Below are positions 10,397 to 20,331 of a stretch of 64,000 nt of DNA, piece by piece; position 1 is the stretch's first letter; the number at the start of each line of letters is the position of its first letter. The notes below the pieces were generated by a model. It had not been told where the DNA came from, ran no database searches, and saw only the letters and a list, made by a program, of their open reading frames with translations. The translations under genes were made by a program, and so were the position numbers. Source of the DNA: Archangium violaceum Cb vi76. GTDB taxonomy: Bacteria > Myxococcota > Myxococcia > Myxococcales > Myxococcaceae. Location: the NCBI RefSeq assembly GCF_000733295.1, contig NZ_JPMI01000390.1, positions 1 through 64,000 of the forward strand, in the 5' to 3' direction.

Positions 10397-11602
10397 ATGC
10401 GCCGTTTCGCCCCGATGATCCTCGCCGCGTTCGCGCTGTTCGCGGGCGCCTGCGAGAAGAAGACCCAGCCCGCTCCCTCTGGTCAGGGAGCACCGGGCGG
10501 ACAGGCGGCCCAGCCAGCGGCTGGCGGGGGTACTCCCGCGGCCTCGGACACCATCGTGCTCGGCGAGGTGGGCAGCCTCACCGGCGCCCAGGCCACCTTC
10601 GGGGTGTCCACCCGCAATGGCGTGGACCTGGCCATCAAGGAGGCCAACGAGGCCGGTGGGGTGAAGGGCAAGAAGCTCAAGGTGATCGTCTATGACGATC
10701 AGGGCAAGCCCGAGGAGGCCGCCCAGGCCGTCACCCGCCTCATCACCCAGGACAAGGTGGTGCTCATCCTCGGCGAGGTGGCCTCGTCCAACTCGCTGGC
10801 CATGGCCGAGAAGGCCCAGGCGGCCGGGGTGCCCATGATTACCCCGTCCTCCACCAACCCCTCCGTGACGCAGAAGGGCGAGTACATCTTCCGCGTGTGC
10901 TTCATCGATCCCTTCCAGGGCTTCGTGATGGCGAAGTTCGCCCGCGAGAACCTGAAGGCGGACCGGGTGGCCATCCTCCAGGACAACAAGAGCGCCTACT
11001 CCATCGGCCTCACGGACGTGTTCACGGCGAAGTTCAAGGAGATGGGCGGGTCCATCGTCACCACGCAGAGCTACTCGCAGGGTGACACGAACTTCCGCGC
11101 GCAGCTCACCGCCATCAAGAAGGAGAAGCCGCAGGCCATCTACGTGCCGGGTTACTACAACGACGTGGGCATCGTCGCCCGCCAGGCGCGCGAGATGGGC
11201 GTGATGGTGCCGCTGATGGGCGGTGACGGGTGGGACTCCGAGAAGCTCTTCGAGCTGGCCGGGAACTCGCTGGATGGCAGCTACTTCTCCAACCACTACT
11301 CGCCGTCCAACCCGGAGCCCAAGGTGCAGAAGTTCATCTCGGACTACAAGGCGGCGTACGGCGGCGTGCCGGACGCGCTGGCGGCGCTCGGTTACGACGC
11401 GGCCAAGGTGGCCATCGCGGCGCTCGAGCGGGCCAAGGACCTGAGCGGTCCGGCCGTGCGTGATGCCATCGCCCAGACGAAGGACTTCCCGGGCGTGGCG
11501 GGCACCATCACGCTGGACCAGGACCGGAACGCGGTGAAGTCGGCGGCGATCCTCCAGATCGAAAACGGCACGACGAAGTTCGTCACCACCATCCATCCTT
11601 AA
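10397..11602 (+). CDS. livK: Branched-chain amino acid ABC transporter, substrate-binding lipoprotein
   Basis: A 401-residue periplasmic binding protein (Leu/Ile/Val-binding family). The signal peptide has lipobox FAGAC, then a Pro/Gly/Ala linker, and the mature domain begins DTIVLGEVGSLTGAQATFG, the standard start of peripla_BP_6 proteins. Ligand-site-like segments MITPSSTNPSVT and YVPGYYNDVG follow. The ATG at 10397 is preferred because AGGAG at 10383-10387 lies 9 bp upstream, whereas the in-frame ATG at 10388 abuts that site. It heads a five-gene operon; its TAA overlaps the ATG of livH by one base. Confidence 0.93.
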   Translation: MRRFAPMILAAFALFAGACEKKTQPAPSGQGAPGGQAAQPAAGGGTPAASDTIVLGEVGSLTGAQATFGVSTRNGVDLAIKEANEAGGVKGKKLKVIVYDDQGKPEEAAQAVTRLITQDKVVLILGEVASSNSLAMAEKAQAAGVPMITPSSTNPSVTQKGEYIFRVCFIDPFQGFVMAKFARENLKADRVAILQDNKSAYSIGLTDVFTAKFKEMGGSIVTTQSYSQGDTNFRAQLTAIKKEKPQAIYVPGYYNDVGIVARQAREMGVMVPLMGGDGWDSEKLFELAGNSLDGSYFSNHYSPSNPEPKVQKFISDYKAAYGGVPDALAALGYDAAKVAIAALERAKDLSGPAVRDAIAQTKDFPGVAGTITLDQDRNAVKSAAILQIENGTTKFVTTIHP

Positions 11603-12531
11603 TGTCCGAGTTCATCCAGCACCTCATCAACGGCATCTCCGCGGGTACCATCTACGCGCTCGTCGCGCTCGGGTACACGATGGTGTATGGCGTTCTCAAG
11701 CTCATCAACTTCGCCCACGGCGACGTGATGATGGTCGGCGTGTACATGGGCTACGCCACGGCCTTCGGGCTGGGGCGCCAGGCGCAGAGCTCGGCCTGGG
11801 GCGTGTTGCTCATCTTCCTGGTGGCCATGGGCGGCTGCGCGCTCATGGGCTTCCTGATCGAGCGCTTCGCCTACCGGCCGCTGCGGGAGAAGCCGCGGCT
11901 CACCGCGCTCATCACCGCCATCGGCATCTCGTTCACGCTGTCGTACGGCTTCCAGCTCGACATCGGCTTCCTGCCGGGCTCGGCGCCGCGCGCCTTCCCG
12001 CAGATCATCCAGCCCTCGCAGTGGTTCACCCTGGGCGACCCCGAGTTCCCGGACGTGGTGGTGTGGAACTGGCAGGTCATCTCCCTGGTGCTGGCGGTGG
12101 CGCTGATGGCGGGCCTGCAGTACCTCGTCTACGGCACGCGCTTCGGGCGGGCGATGCGGGCGGTCTCGTTCGACCATCGCGTGGCGGCGCTGATGGGCAT
12201 TCCCACGGACCGGGTCATCTCGGTGACGTTCATGATTGGCAGCGCGCTGGCGGCGGGTGCCGGCCTGCTGTACGCCATCAAGGACACGTCGGTGAGCCCG
12301 CTGATGGGGCTGTACGTGGGCCTGAAGGCCTTCGTGGCGGCGGTCATCGGGGGCATCGGCAACGTGCCGGGCGCCATGGTGGGCGGGCTGCTGTTGGGCC
12401 TGGTGGAAGAGTTCGTGGTGGGCTACGCGGCGAGCACCTGGCGTGACGCGGTGGCCTTCGGCTTCCTCATCCTCGTGCTGCTCGTCCGGCCCGGCGGTCT
12501 CTTCGGCCGGGTCGCGGCGGAGAAGGTCTGA
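11602..12531 (+). CDS. livH: Branched-chain amino acid ABC transporter permease LivH
   Basis: A 309-residue inner-membrane permease with about eight hydrophobic segments. The opening, NGISAGTIYALVALGYTMVYG followed by INFAHGD, is diagnostic of LivH. The cytoplasmic coupling region includes FGRAMRAVSFDHRVAALMGI, and the C-terminal part contains GGIGNVPGAMVGG. It pairs with LivM to form the channel for leucine, isoleucine or valine (or related amino acids). The start codon overlaps the livK stop (TAATG). Confidence 0.94.
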   Translation: MSEFIQHLINGISAGTIYALVALGYTMVYGVLKLINFAHGDVMMVGVYMGYATAFGLGRQAQSSAWGVLLIFLVAMGGCALMGFLIERFAYRPLREKPRLTALITAIGISFTLSYGFQLDIGFLPGSAPRAFPQIIQPSQWFTLGDPEFPDVVVWNWQVISLVLAVALMAGLQYLVYGTRFGRAMRAVSFDHRVAALMGIPTDRVISVTFMIGSALAAGAGLLYAIKDTSVSPLMGLYVGLKAFVAAVIGGIGNVPGAMVGGLLLGLVEEFVVGYAASTWRDAVAFGFLILVLLVRPGGLFGRVAAEKV

Positions 12532-12539
12532 CGCCGCCC

Positions 12540-13604
12540 ATGCAAACCGCTTCCGCTGTCTCTGGTTCCGGGGGCTCGTCGGGGGTTCCCGCCTCCCTCC
12601 GGGGCATCCTCCCCGTGCTGGTGGCCCTGCCGGTGCTGCTGGTGCTGGAGTGGCTGCTGAGCAACTCGCCGTTCGCCAGCTACCTGCTGTCCATCATGGC
12701 GGTGAACATCATCCTCGCGGTGAGCCTCAACATCGTGAATGGAATGACGGGCCAGTTCTCCATCGGCCACGCGGGTTTCATGGCGGTGGGGGCCTACCTG
12801 GCCGGGGTCACGTCACTGGCGCTCAAGGACGTGGCCCTCTCCTTCCTGCCGGTGGCGGTGAGTGACCAGGTGTTCCTCGTGGTGGCGCTGCTGGCGGGCG
12901 GCATCTCCGCGGCGCTGGCCGGTTTCCTGGTGGGCCTGCCCAGCCTGCGTCTCCGGGGTGACTACCTGGCCATCGTGACGCTGGGCTTCGGGGAGATCAT
13001 CCGCGTGGTGGTGACGAACACCGAGGCCTTCGGACGGGCGCTGGGCCTGAGTGGCATCCCCCAGACGTCCACGGTGGCCATGGTGGGCTTCTGGGTGTTC
13101 CTGGTGGTGCTGGTGTCGCGGCGCATCGCGGGTTCCAGCCACGGCCGTAGCCTCTGGGCCATCCGCGAGGACGAGGTGGCCGCCGAGGCCATGGGCGTGA
13201 ACACCACGGGCTACAAGGTGCGCGCCTTCGTCATCTCCTCCTTCTTCGCGGGCATCGCCGGCGGGTTGTTCGCCCACTTCGTGCCCATCATCAACCCGGG
13301 CTCCTTCACCTTCGTGAAGTCGATGGAGATCGTCGTCATGGTGGTGCTGGGCGGGCTGGGCTCGACCACGGGCGCCATCGTGGCGGCGGTGTTCCTCACG
13401 CTGCTGCCCGAGGCGCTGCGCTCGGCCTTCGCCGCCTTCGGCTCCGAGAGCACCCTGGCGCAGCAGGTGGATCAAATCCGCATGCCCGTGTACGGCCTGC
13501 TGCTGGTGGTGCTGATGCTGTCGCGCCCGCAGGGTTTGTTCGGCACGAAGGAGCTGTGGGAAGTGATTCCGCGATGGATTCCTCGCCGCCGGAAGGGGAT
13601 GTGA
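12540..13604 (+). CDS. livM: Branched-chain amino acid ABC transporter permease LivM
   Basis: A 354-residue multi-spanning permease. Family hallmarks are LNIVNGMTGQFSIGHAGFMAVGAY near the N-terminus (first membrane core), LPSLRLRGDYLAIVTLGFGEI in the middle, the coupling helix SLWAIREDEVAAEAMG, and MVVLGGLGSTTGAIVAA near the end. It is the partner of LivH. It starts 8 bp after livH and overlaps the livG start by one base (TGATG). Confidence 0.94.
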   Translation: MQTASAVSGSGGSSGVPASLRGILPVLVALPVLLVLEWLLSNSPFASYLLSIMAVNIILAVSLNIVNGMTGQFSIGHAGFMAVGAYLAGVTSLALKDVALSFLPVAVSDQVFLVVALLAGGISAALAGFLVGLPSLRLRGDYLAIVTLGFGEIIRVVVTNTEAFGRALGLSGIPQTSTVAMVGFWVFLVVLVSRRIAGSSHGRSLWAIREDEVAAEAMGVNTTGYKVRAFVISSFFAGIAGGLFAHFVPIINPGSFTFVKSMEIVVMVVLGGLGSTTGAIVAAVFLTLLPEALRSAFAAFGSESTLAQQVDQIRMPVYGLLLVVLMLSRPQGLFGTKELWEVIPRWIPRRRKGM

Positions 13605-14451
13605 TGAGCGGCCCACTGCTCGAAGCCGTGGGGGTGAGCATCCAGTTCGGAGGCCTCAAGGCGCTCTCGGACTTCAATCTCGCCATCCACAAGGGAGATC
13701 TGCAGGGTCTCATCGGCCCCAACGGCGCGGGCAAGACGACCGCGTTCAACGTGCTGACGGGCGTGTACCAGCCCACCCAGGGCGAGGTGCGCGTGTCCGG
13801 GCTGCGCGTGAACGGGCGGCTGCCGCATCAAATCAACCACCTGGGACTGGCGCGCACCTTCCAGAACATCCGCCTGTTCCGGGCGCTGACGGCGTTGGAC
13901 AACGTGAAGGTGGCGTGCCGGGGCCAGGCCGCGCTGCATGTGGAGGGCGTGGGTCCGGGCGCGAAGTTCCGCGGGGCGCTGCGCAACTACCGCGACTGGT
14001 GGCGGGCGCTGATGCTGACGCCGGGCTTCCTGGCCGAGGAGCGCGAGCTCACGCGGCAGGCCGAGCACCTGCTGGAGGTGATGGGGCTGTCGCACCGCCG
14101 CGACGAGGAGGCGCGCAACCTGCCGTACGGTGAGCAGCGGCGGTTGGAGATCGCCCGGGCGCTGGGCACCCGGCCCAAGGTGCTGCTGCTGGACGAGCCG
14201 GCGGCGGGCATGAACACGCGCGAGAAGGCGGACCTGATGGTGCTCATCCGCAAGCTCCGGGACGAGTTCGACCTGGGGATTCTCGTCATCGAGCACGACA
14301 TGAAGCTCGTGATGGGCATCTGCGAGAAGATCACGGTGCTGGACCACGGCGAGACGATTGCCCGGGGCGCGCCGGCCGAGGTGCGCAGCGACCGGAAGGT
14401 CATCGAGGCGTACCTGGGAGACAGCTACCTGGAGTCGCACGGAGGCGCGGC

Positions 14452-14455
<4 letters not shown>
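13604..14455 (+). CDS. livG: Branched-chain amino acid ABC transporter ATPase LivG
   Basis: A 283-residue ABC ATPase: Walker A GPNGAGKTT, the LivG-specific LARTFQNIRLF segment, a signature motif in the degenerate form LPYGEQRRLEIARAL, and Walker B LLLDEPAAGMN. It powers the transporter together with LivF. The ATG at 13604 overlaps the livM stop and has AAGGGG upstream. The in-frame GTG at 13556 lies inside livM and is rejected. Confidence 0.94.
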
Positions 14456-15207
<752 letters not shown>

Positions 15208-15246
15208 CCTCCGTTCCCTCCCTGCCCTCCCTGCCCTTCCTGCCCT

Positions 15247-15280
15247 CCCTCTCCCTTTGGGAGAGGGTCGGGGTGAGGGT
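15247..15280. repeat. REP-like hairpin element, copy 1 (bidirectional terminator position)
   Basis: A perfect 9-bp stem, CCCTCTCCC and GGGAGAGGG, with the 3-nt loop TTT is followed by TCGGGGTGAGGGT. It lies between the convergent ends of livF and the exported-protein gene. The same core, in the opposite orientation, recurs at 30588-30621. The preceding 35 bp are CCCTCC/TGCCC pyrimidine repeats. A role as a shared transcription terminator is inferred from position. Confidence 0.6.
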
Positions 15281-15292
15281 CTTCCTTCCGCG

Positions 15293-16288
15293 TCAGGGCA
15301 GGACGCCGAGGACGCTCACGCCGCCGGGGCCCACCGAGAGGGCGGCGACACCCGGAGTGGGCGGGGCCTTCCGGTCATTGAGCCAGAGGTAGACACCGGT
15401 ACCGACGAGCGCGGCCCCCACGCCAGCGCTCACGCCCGCGAGGATGCGCTGGGTGGTGGCCTGCTGACGCAGCTGGCTGATGTTCGCCAGCTCGGATTGG
15501 GGAGGGTAGCGGTTGTCGGCGTAGGGCTTGTTGGAGTCGATCATCGCGTTGTTGCCGCTGATGGCGAAGAACCCCGCGAGCCCGAGCGCCACGATGCCCG
15601 CGCCTCCGGACGTATAGGCCAGGGGCGTCTTCCAGGTGCGCCCATCGCTCGAGGCCTGTTTGCTCACGCCGACGGCCGGCGCCGGGGCGGACACGGCGGG
15701 AGACTCGGACGGTGTCGTGCTCGGGGTGGGCTCCTGGGCGGGCGTTGGAGTGGCCGCCACGAGCGGCGGGGGAGGCGGCTGCTCGACGAGGGGAGTGACC
15801 TTGAGGGGGACGAGGTTGAGCTGCTCCCGCAGACGGGTGATGGCGGTGCGGACGAGCTCGGCCTGGGGCTGACCGCGGCTGCGGATCTGGATGCTCTTCT
15901 GATCGACGACCTCGCCCTGGGGGTTCACCACGAGGCCGGAGACGCGGGTGAGCTGGCCGGGATTGAGCGTGATGAGGACGGCGCGGCTGGCCTGGGTGGC
16001 GGTGGCGAGCCTGCCGAGGCACTCGGCGGGCTTCTTGGTGGGAGCGCAGGACTTCTTGGGCTCCTTGTCGAGGAAGGCGCGGACCTGGTCGGAGGGAATG
16101 AGCTGGATGTCGCCGCGGGCGATCTCCGTGGCGCAGGTGGCCTGGAGGTCCTGGACCTTGTTCTTGTCCTTCTCGCCGACGATGGCGCACGGGTGCAGGG
16201 CGACGAAGTCCGTCTGGGCCGAGGCGGCGGGAGCGAGCAGGAGACCGAGCGCGAGGAGGAGGGGCCGCGGGGTGGGGAGATGTTTCAC
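15293..16288 (-). CDS. Exported protein of unknown function with Pro-rich linker and C-terminal membrane helices
   Basis: 331 residues. A signal peptide ends in PAASAQ (about residue 25). The following about 150 residues include paired cysteines (HPCAIVG, ATCATE, KKSCAPTKKPAEC) and a regular alpha/beta pattern. A Pro/Thr/Ser-rich linker (VEQPPPPPL ... TPSESP) follows. The C-terminus has two hydrophobic segments (AGIVALGLAGFFAIS and AGVSAGVGAALVGTGVYLWL). This design is common in myxobacterial TPR or TonB-like envelope proteins, but I do not recognise the family. It is a single gene, divergent from the lipoprotein gene at 16429. Confidence 0.7.
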   Translation of the reverse strand: MKHLPTPRPLLLALGLLLAPAASAQTDFVALHPCAIVGEKDKNKVQDLQATCATEIARGDIQLIPSDQVRAFLDKEPKKSCAPTKKPAECLGRLATATQASRAVLITLNPGQLTRVSGLVVNPQGEVVDQKSIQIRSRGQPQAELVRTAITRLREQLNLVPLKVTPLVEQPPPPPLVAATPTPAQEPTPSTTPSESPAVSAPAPAVGVSKQASSDGRTWKTPLAYTSGGAGIVALGLAGFFAISGNNAMIDSNKPYADNRYPPQSELANISQLRQQATTQRILAGVSAGVGAALVGTGVYLWLNDRKAPPTPGVAALSVGPGGVSVLGVLP

Positions 16289-16428
16289 GGAGGACCCCCG
16301 AGAAGGGACAGGTCGTTCGCGGAATGGTCATCGAGTGGAGATGGCCAGGGAGCGCAACTTCCGCGAGTAGGGGCACCATGCTATCCACCAGAGGTGGGCC
16401 GTCAAATGGGTTTGGGGAGATGAGCGTG

Positions 16429-18564
16429 ATGCTTCGCAAGGTCCTCGGAACAGTGCTGCTGGTGGGGGCACTCGCGGGATGCACCGCACCTCTTCGAGTG
16501 TGCGAGACGGACGCGGATTGTCCGAACGGTGGAACGTGCGATCCGGAACGGAAGCTGTGTTACTCGGCGAGCGCGGAAGGTGGCTCGTGCGAGCCGGCGT
16601 GTGCTCCGTATGAAGCGTGCACGCTATCGAACGTTTGTGTCCCCCGGTACACGGGGCTGGTGGTGACGCCTGGGGACGGAGGGGTGGTGGGGGCGGGCGC
16701 GGTGCCGGTGACGGCGGAGTTGGTGGTGGGCTCGGGGTTCGTAGGCAACTTCCCCGAGACGCTGAACTTCCGTGTGGTGGCGAGCGATGGTGGGGCGGGC
16801 GGCATGTTGACCACGGTGACGCGGAGTGAGGGCGTCTACAGCACGCAGTGGACACCGGCGGGGGAGGGGGAGTTCCGGTTGACGGCGGCGCACCCGCAGG
16901 ATGGAGGCCCGAGTGCCACGGTGAGTTTGACGGCGGACATGACGCCGCCGACCTTCGTGGTGTTCGTGCCCCCGGCGGACGCGGGCGTGGCTGCTGGAGG
17001 GACGACCTACGGGGATCCGTCTCTGGCGGACGCGTGGCGCCGCGATCAGGTCGTGCCGGTGGAGATTCGGACGAACGAGCCGCACCTGGATCCTGGCTCC
17101 GTGATGGTCGCATTGACGGGCACTGATGGTGGAACTACGCCCGCAGTTGCGGTTGCCGCCTTGAGCGGAGCCTGTGACGCGGGCTTCTGCGGCGTGACTC
17201 AGTTGAATCTGCGGGAACCTCCCTTCGATGCCTTCCGCGGCACGATGACTGTCTCTGCGCAGGGCAGGGATACGGTCGGCAATTCGGGCAGCGGTTCGGC
17301 AACCTTCAATGTGACGCGCTGGAAGTGGACGTTTGATGCTAGCGCTGGCGGAACGTTTGCCATCAAAGCTCCTCCGGCTATCGGCGCTCGGGGAATGGTC
17401 TACTTCGGTACGAATGCAAACACGAACGGAAAGGTGTTCGCCTTATCTCCAGAAGGAACTCAGATCTGGGAGTCACAGGTTGGTGCGGTTGTTGGCGGTC
17501 CCGTGGTGGGGGCTTCCGATGGGGGCACTGAGTTGGTGTACGTGGGGGCTAACAGTACCAACAATGGAACGCTGTATGCCCTTCAAAGCGAGGACGGCGG
17601 AACGCGGCAGACATGCACTCCATCAAATGGTGCCTTTGAAGGTGCATTGGCACTGGGGACGACCGGCACGGCCCAGGCGGAGACTGCGGTCAGTGTCTAT
17701 AACTCTAATAGCAGCGCCATCATCGTTGGCATCAGGCCTGGAACTTCTGTGCCTTGCCCGTTGATTGAGAGTCCTGGCAGTGGGGAGCCGATTCCTGTGC
17801 TTACCGCAGGAACTCCAGTTGTAATGCGGAACGACAATATTTTCTTCGCTGGTGCCGCATCGGGTGTCCCCAAGATTACGAGTTATGTTTTCGGTGTTAG
17901 CGTCCCTCGCAGTAACTGGCCGGTCAGTCCGCCTGTCGTGACTCGCAGCTTGGCGCTTGTCGGCTCCGACGTCATCGGGGCAGCGGCTGCCACTGACTTT
18001 GTTAACGGTGGGCTGTTCAAGATTCCGCAGGACGGAGCCGCGGATGTCTCGCGCTTGTATCCCGCAGGCGCATCGTGGTCTTCACGGGTGTACAGCCTTG
18101 CGGTGGGGAGTGCGATGGAAACTCCGGACAACGTCTTCTTTGGCTCGGAGCCGACCGGAAGCATCAACTTCAATCGGTTCAATCTGAGCAGTACTGCGTT
18201 GCAGCCCGCTTCAAGCAACGCGGCCATCCGAGCTACTCCAGTCGTCGGGGCGAATGGCAACGTCTACACCGCTACAACCAACGGCACCGTCAGGGCCTGG
18301 AGCGCCGATACCCTGACTCCGCGTTGGACACTCACTCCGGGTCTGGGCACGGTAGAGGCGTCGCCCACGCTCGATTGCCCGCGTGATGCCTCGGGTTCAT
18401 TGGTAGCGGGCAGCCATGGCGTCCTCTACGTCCCCGCCGGGGGCAAGCTGTACGCCTTCGTCGTCGACAGCCGGGGCCTGGACACCTCGGCCCCGTGGCC
18501 CAAGTACCAGCACGACTCGCGCAACACTGGCAACCCGGCCACTCCCATCACGTCGTGCCCTTGA
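16429..18564 (+). CDS. Lipoprotein with Cys-rich N-terminus and PQQ-like beta-propeller
   Basis: 711 residues. The lipobox LAGC follows a typical signal peptide when translation begins at ATG 16429, which has GGGGAG 9 bp upstream (the ATG at 16420 abuts that site). A Cys-rich segment (C-x5-C-x5-C-x6-C) and Ig-like repeats follow. From about residue 305 there is a propeller of PQQ-type blades (KWTFDASAGGTFAIKAPPAIG, GMVYFGTN, GKVFALSPEGTQIWE, and the late blade GTVRAWSADTLTPRWT). PQQ-like blades are mostly scaffolds in outer-membrane or surface proteins; no enzyme motif is seen. The propeller half (about 17,300-18,330) uses many more A/T-ending codons than its neighbours. Confidence 0.8.
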   Translation: MLRKVLGTVLLVGALAGCTAPLRVCETDADCPNGGTCDPERKLCYSASAEGGSCEPACAPYEACTLSNVCVPRYTGLVVTPGDGGVVGAGAVPVTAELVVGSGFVGNFPETLNFRVVASDGGAGGMLTTVTRSEGVYSTQWTPAGEGEFRLTAAHPQDGGPSATVSLTADMTPPTFVVFVPPADAGVAAGGTTYGDPSLADAWRRDQVVPVEIRTNEPHLDPGSVMVALTGTDGGTTPAVAVAALSGACDAGFCGVTQLNLREPPFDAFRGTMTVSAQGRDTVGNSGSGSATFNVTRWKWTFDASAGGTFAIKAPPAIGARGMVYFGTNANTNGKVFALSPEGTQIWESQVGAVVGGPVVGASDGGTELVYVGANSTNNGTLYALQSEDGGTRQTCTPSNGAFEGALALGTTGTAQAETAVSVYNSNSSAIIVGIRPGTSVPCPLIESPGSGEPIPVLTAGTPVVMRNDNIFFAGAASGVPKITSYVFGVSVPRSNWPVSPPVVTRSLALVGSDVIGAAAATDFVNGGLFKIPQDGAADVSRLYPAGASWSSRVYSLAVGSAMETPDNVFFGSEPTGSINFNRFNLSSTALQPASSNAAIRATPVVGANGNVYTATTNGTVRAWSADTLTPRWTLTPGLGTVEASPTLDCPRDASGSLVAGSHGVLYVPAGGKLYAFVVDSRGLDTSAPWPKYQHDSRNTGNPATPITSCP

Positions 18565-18567
18565 GCG

Positions 18568-18598
18568 GTGACGGATTACTCCTCGTGAAAGCCGTCAC
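18568..18598 (+). terminator. Hairpin after the PQQ-like lipoprotein gene
   Basis: A 7-bp inverted repeat, GTGACGG and CCGTCAC, separated by 17 nt lies directly after the TGA stop. There is no T-run; terminator function is inferred from position. Confidence 0.4.
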
Positions 18599-18688
18599 TC
18601 CCAATACTCCCCCGTAGCACCGGCGATGGACTCGTCGTAGGGTCCGCCGCCATTCGTCTTCCACCCCCAACCTTCAGGACTCGCTCAT

Positions 18689-19441
18689 ATGTCATCGCTG
18701 TCCCGACTGTTCGCCGCCCTCGCCACCATCTCCCTGATCGGCGCCGCTTGCGCCACCCAGGGCTCCTCCACCACTGGCGCCTCCTCCACCGTCGAAGAGG
18801 TCCCCAACGAGGGGAGCACCACCCCTCCCGCCGAGGAGGCCCGGCCCGCCACGCAGCTCCAGAAGCTCTCCGCTCCCGAGGGCTTCAACGTCATGTTCCC
18901 CGGTGACCCCCAGCCCCAGCGCGGCGAGGTCGCCATCCCCGGTGGCAAGGTGAACACGGCCGCCTGGACCATCTCCGACCCCAGCGGCGTCCTCTACTCC
19001 ATCAGCACCGCCGACTATCCCGAGAAGATCGTCGCCGCCAACCCCTCCTCCGCCTTCCTCAACGAGGGCAAGACCGGCCTCGTCAACCAGCTCAAGGGCA
19101 CCATCAAGGCCGAGGAGGACATCACCCTCCAGGGCTACCCCGGCAAGTCCTTCACCGTCTCCTCCGACAACGGTGAGGTGCGCGCCCGCAACTTCCTCGT
19201 CGGGCCCCGCCTCTACACCCTGCTCGTCCTCTTCAACCCCAGCATCGGCGCTCCCCAGGCCGATGCCTTCCTCACCTCGCTCGAGCTGGTGAACCCGCCG
19301 CCCGCCATCACCCCGGCCACCTCCGCCACCGCCACCGACGGCGGCACCCCCGCCACCGACGCGGGCACGGGCACCCCCGCCACCGACGCGGGCACCACCA
19401 CGCCTCCCACCGACGCCGGCACCGCCATGCCGCGCAAGTAG
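18689..19441 (+). CDS. Lipoprotein of unknown function with Asp/Gly/Thr repeat tail
   Basis: 250 residues. The signal peptide ends in a lipobox-like GAAC (about residue 20). A Ser/Thr/Glu-rich linker leads to a compact domain (about 60-205) with FNVMFPGDPQPQRGEV and GYPGKSFTVSSDNGEVRARNFLVGPRLYTLLV. This resembles exported proteins that share a 'PG-x-P' edge strand and a final hydrophobic strand. The tail repeats ATDAGTGTP-like units three to four times. I cannot assign a function. It stands alone with about 120 bp upstream and a strong hairpin after it. Confidence 0.75.
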   Translation: MSSLSRLFAALATISLIGAACATQGSSTTGASSTVEEVPNEGSTTPPAEEARPATQLQKLSAPEGFNVMFPGDPQPQRGEVAIPGGKVNTAAWTISDPSGVLYSISTADYPEKIVAANPSSAFLNEGKTGLVNQLKGTIKAEEDITLQGYPGKSFTVSSDNGEVRARNFLVGPRLYTLLVLFNPSIGAPQADAFLTSLELVNPPPAITPATSATATDGGTPATDAGTGTPATDAGTTTPPTDAGTAMPRK

Positions 19442-19454
19442 TCCCTCCCGTCCG

Positions 19455-19485
19455 GGACACGCGACGCTCCGGTGCTCGCGTGTCC
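19455..19485 (+). terminator. Strong hairpin after the repeat-tail lipoprotein gene
   Basis: A perfect 10-bp stem, GGACACGCGA and TCGCGTGTCC, with an 11-nt loop starts 14 bp after the stop codon. Its position and stability suggest transcription termination, although no T-run follows. Confidence 0.55.
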
Positions 19486-19553
19486 TGGCCGCCCGGCGTG
19501 AGGCCCTCCTCTCCCGGGCCATCCGCTCCCGCCGGACCCGCGGAGGCAACGCC

Positions 19554-20321
19554 ATGTGGGATCCCCAGCAGTACGAGCACTTCCGTGACGCGCGCAAGCG
19601 TCCCTTCTTCGAGCTGCTCGCCCGGGTGCCCGCCTCCGCTCCCCGGCTCGTCGCCGACCTCGGTTGTGGCACGGGGGACCTCACCCTCACCCTCGCCGGG
19701 CGCTGGCCCGCTGCCCACGTCTCTGGCGTCGACTCGTCCGAGTCGATGATCTCCGAGGCCCTCCGCCGCCCCGCTCCCGCGCACGTCCGCTTCGAGCTCG
19801 CCGACCTCGCGCACTGGCGGACGGACTCGCCGCTCGACGTGCTCGTCTCCAATGCCGCCCTGCACTGGCTGCCCGACCATGGCGCCCTGCTCTCGCGGCT
19901 GGTGGGGCTGCTCGCTCCAGGCGGCGTGCTCGCCTTCCAGGTGCCCGCCAACTTCGAGGAGCCCTCGCATCGGCGCATCGACGAGGTGCGCGCGCTCCCC
20001 CGCTTCGCCCCCGCGCTCGCCTCCGTGCGCCGCGGGCACGCGGAGTCACTCGCCTTCTACGAGGCCCACCTCTCCGGGCTCGGCCTGGCCGTGGATGCCT
20101 GGGAGACGGCGTACCTCCACGTGCTCCCCGGCGAGGACGCCGTGCTTCAGTGGCTGCTCGGCACGACGCTGCGGCCGGTGCTCGCGGCGCTCGGCCCTGG
20201 CGAGGAGCAGGCCTTCCTCGACGCCCTCCGGCCCCTGCTGCGCCAGGACTACCCGGCGGCCGCGCACGGCACGCCCTTCCTGTTCCGCCGGCGCTTCGTC
20301 GTGGCCGTACGCCCCTCCTGA
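19554..20321 (+). CDS. tam: Trans-aconitate 2-methyltransferase
   Basis: A 255-residue SAM-dependent methyltransferase. The opening MWDPQQYEHF, motif I VADLGCGTGDLT, the acidic loop VSGVDSSESMI, and LDVLVSNAALHWLPDH followed by LAPGGVLAFQVPANFEEPSH match Tam, which methylates trans-aconitate (a spontaneous isomer of the citrate-cycle intermediate) to a monomethyl ester. The C-terminal helical cap (WLLGTTLRPVLAAL and FLFRRRFVVAV) is also typical. It is convergent with the MopE-like gene, 10 bp from its stop. Confidence 0.9.
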   Translation: MWDPQQYEHFRDARKRPFFELLARVPASAPRLVADLGCGTGDLTLTLAGRWPAAHVSGVDSSESMISEALRRPAPAHVRFELADLAHWRTDSPLDVLVSNAALHWLPDHGALLSRLVGLLAPGGVLAFQVPANFEEPSHRRIDEVRALPRFAPALASVRRGHAESLAFYEAHLSGLGLAVDAWETAYLHVLPGEDAVLQWLLGTTLRPVLAALGPGEEQAFLDALRPLLRQDYPAAAHGTPFLFRRRFVVAVRPS

Positions 20322-20331
20322 GGCGCCGCGC

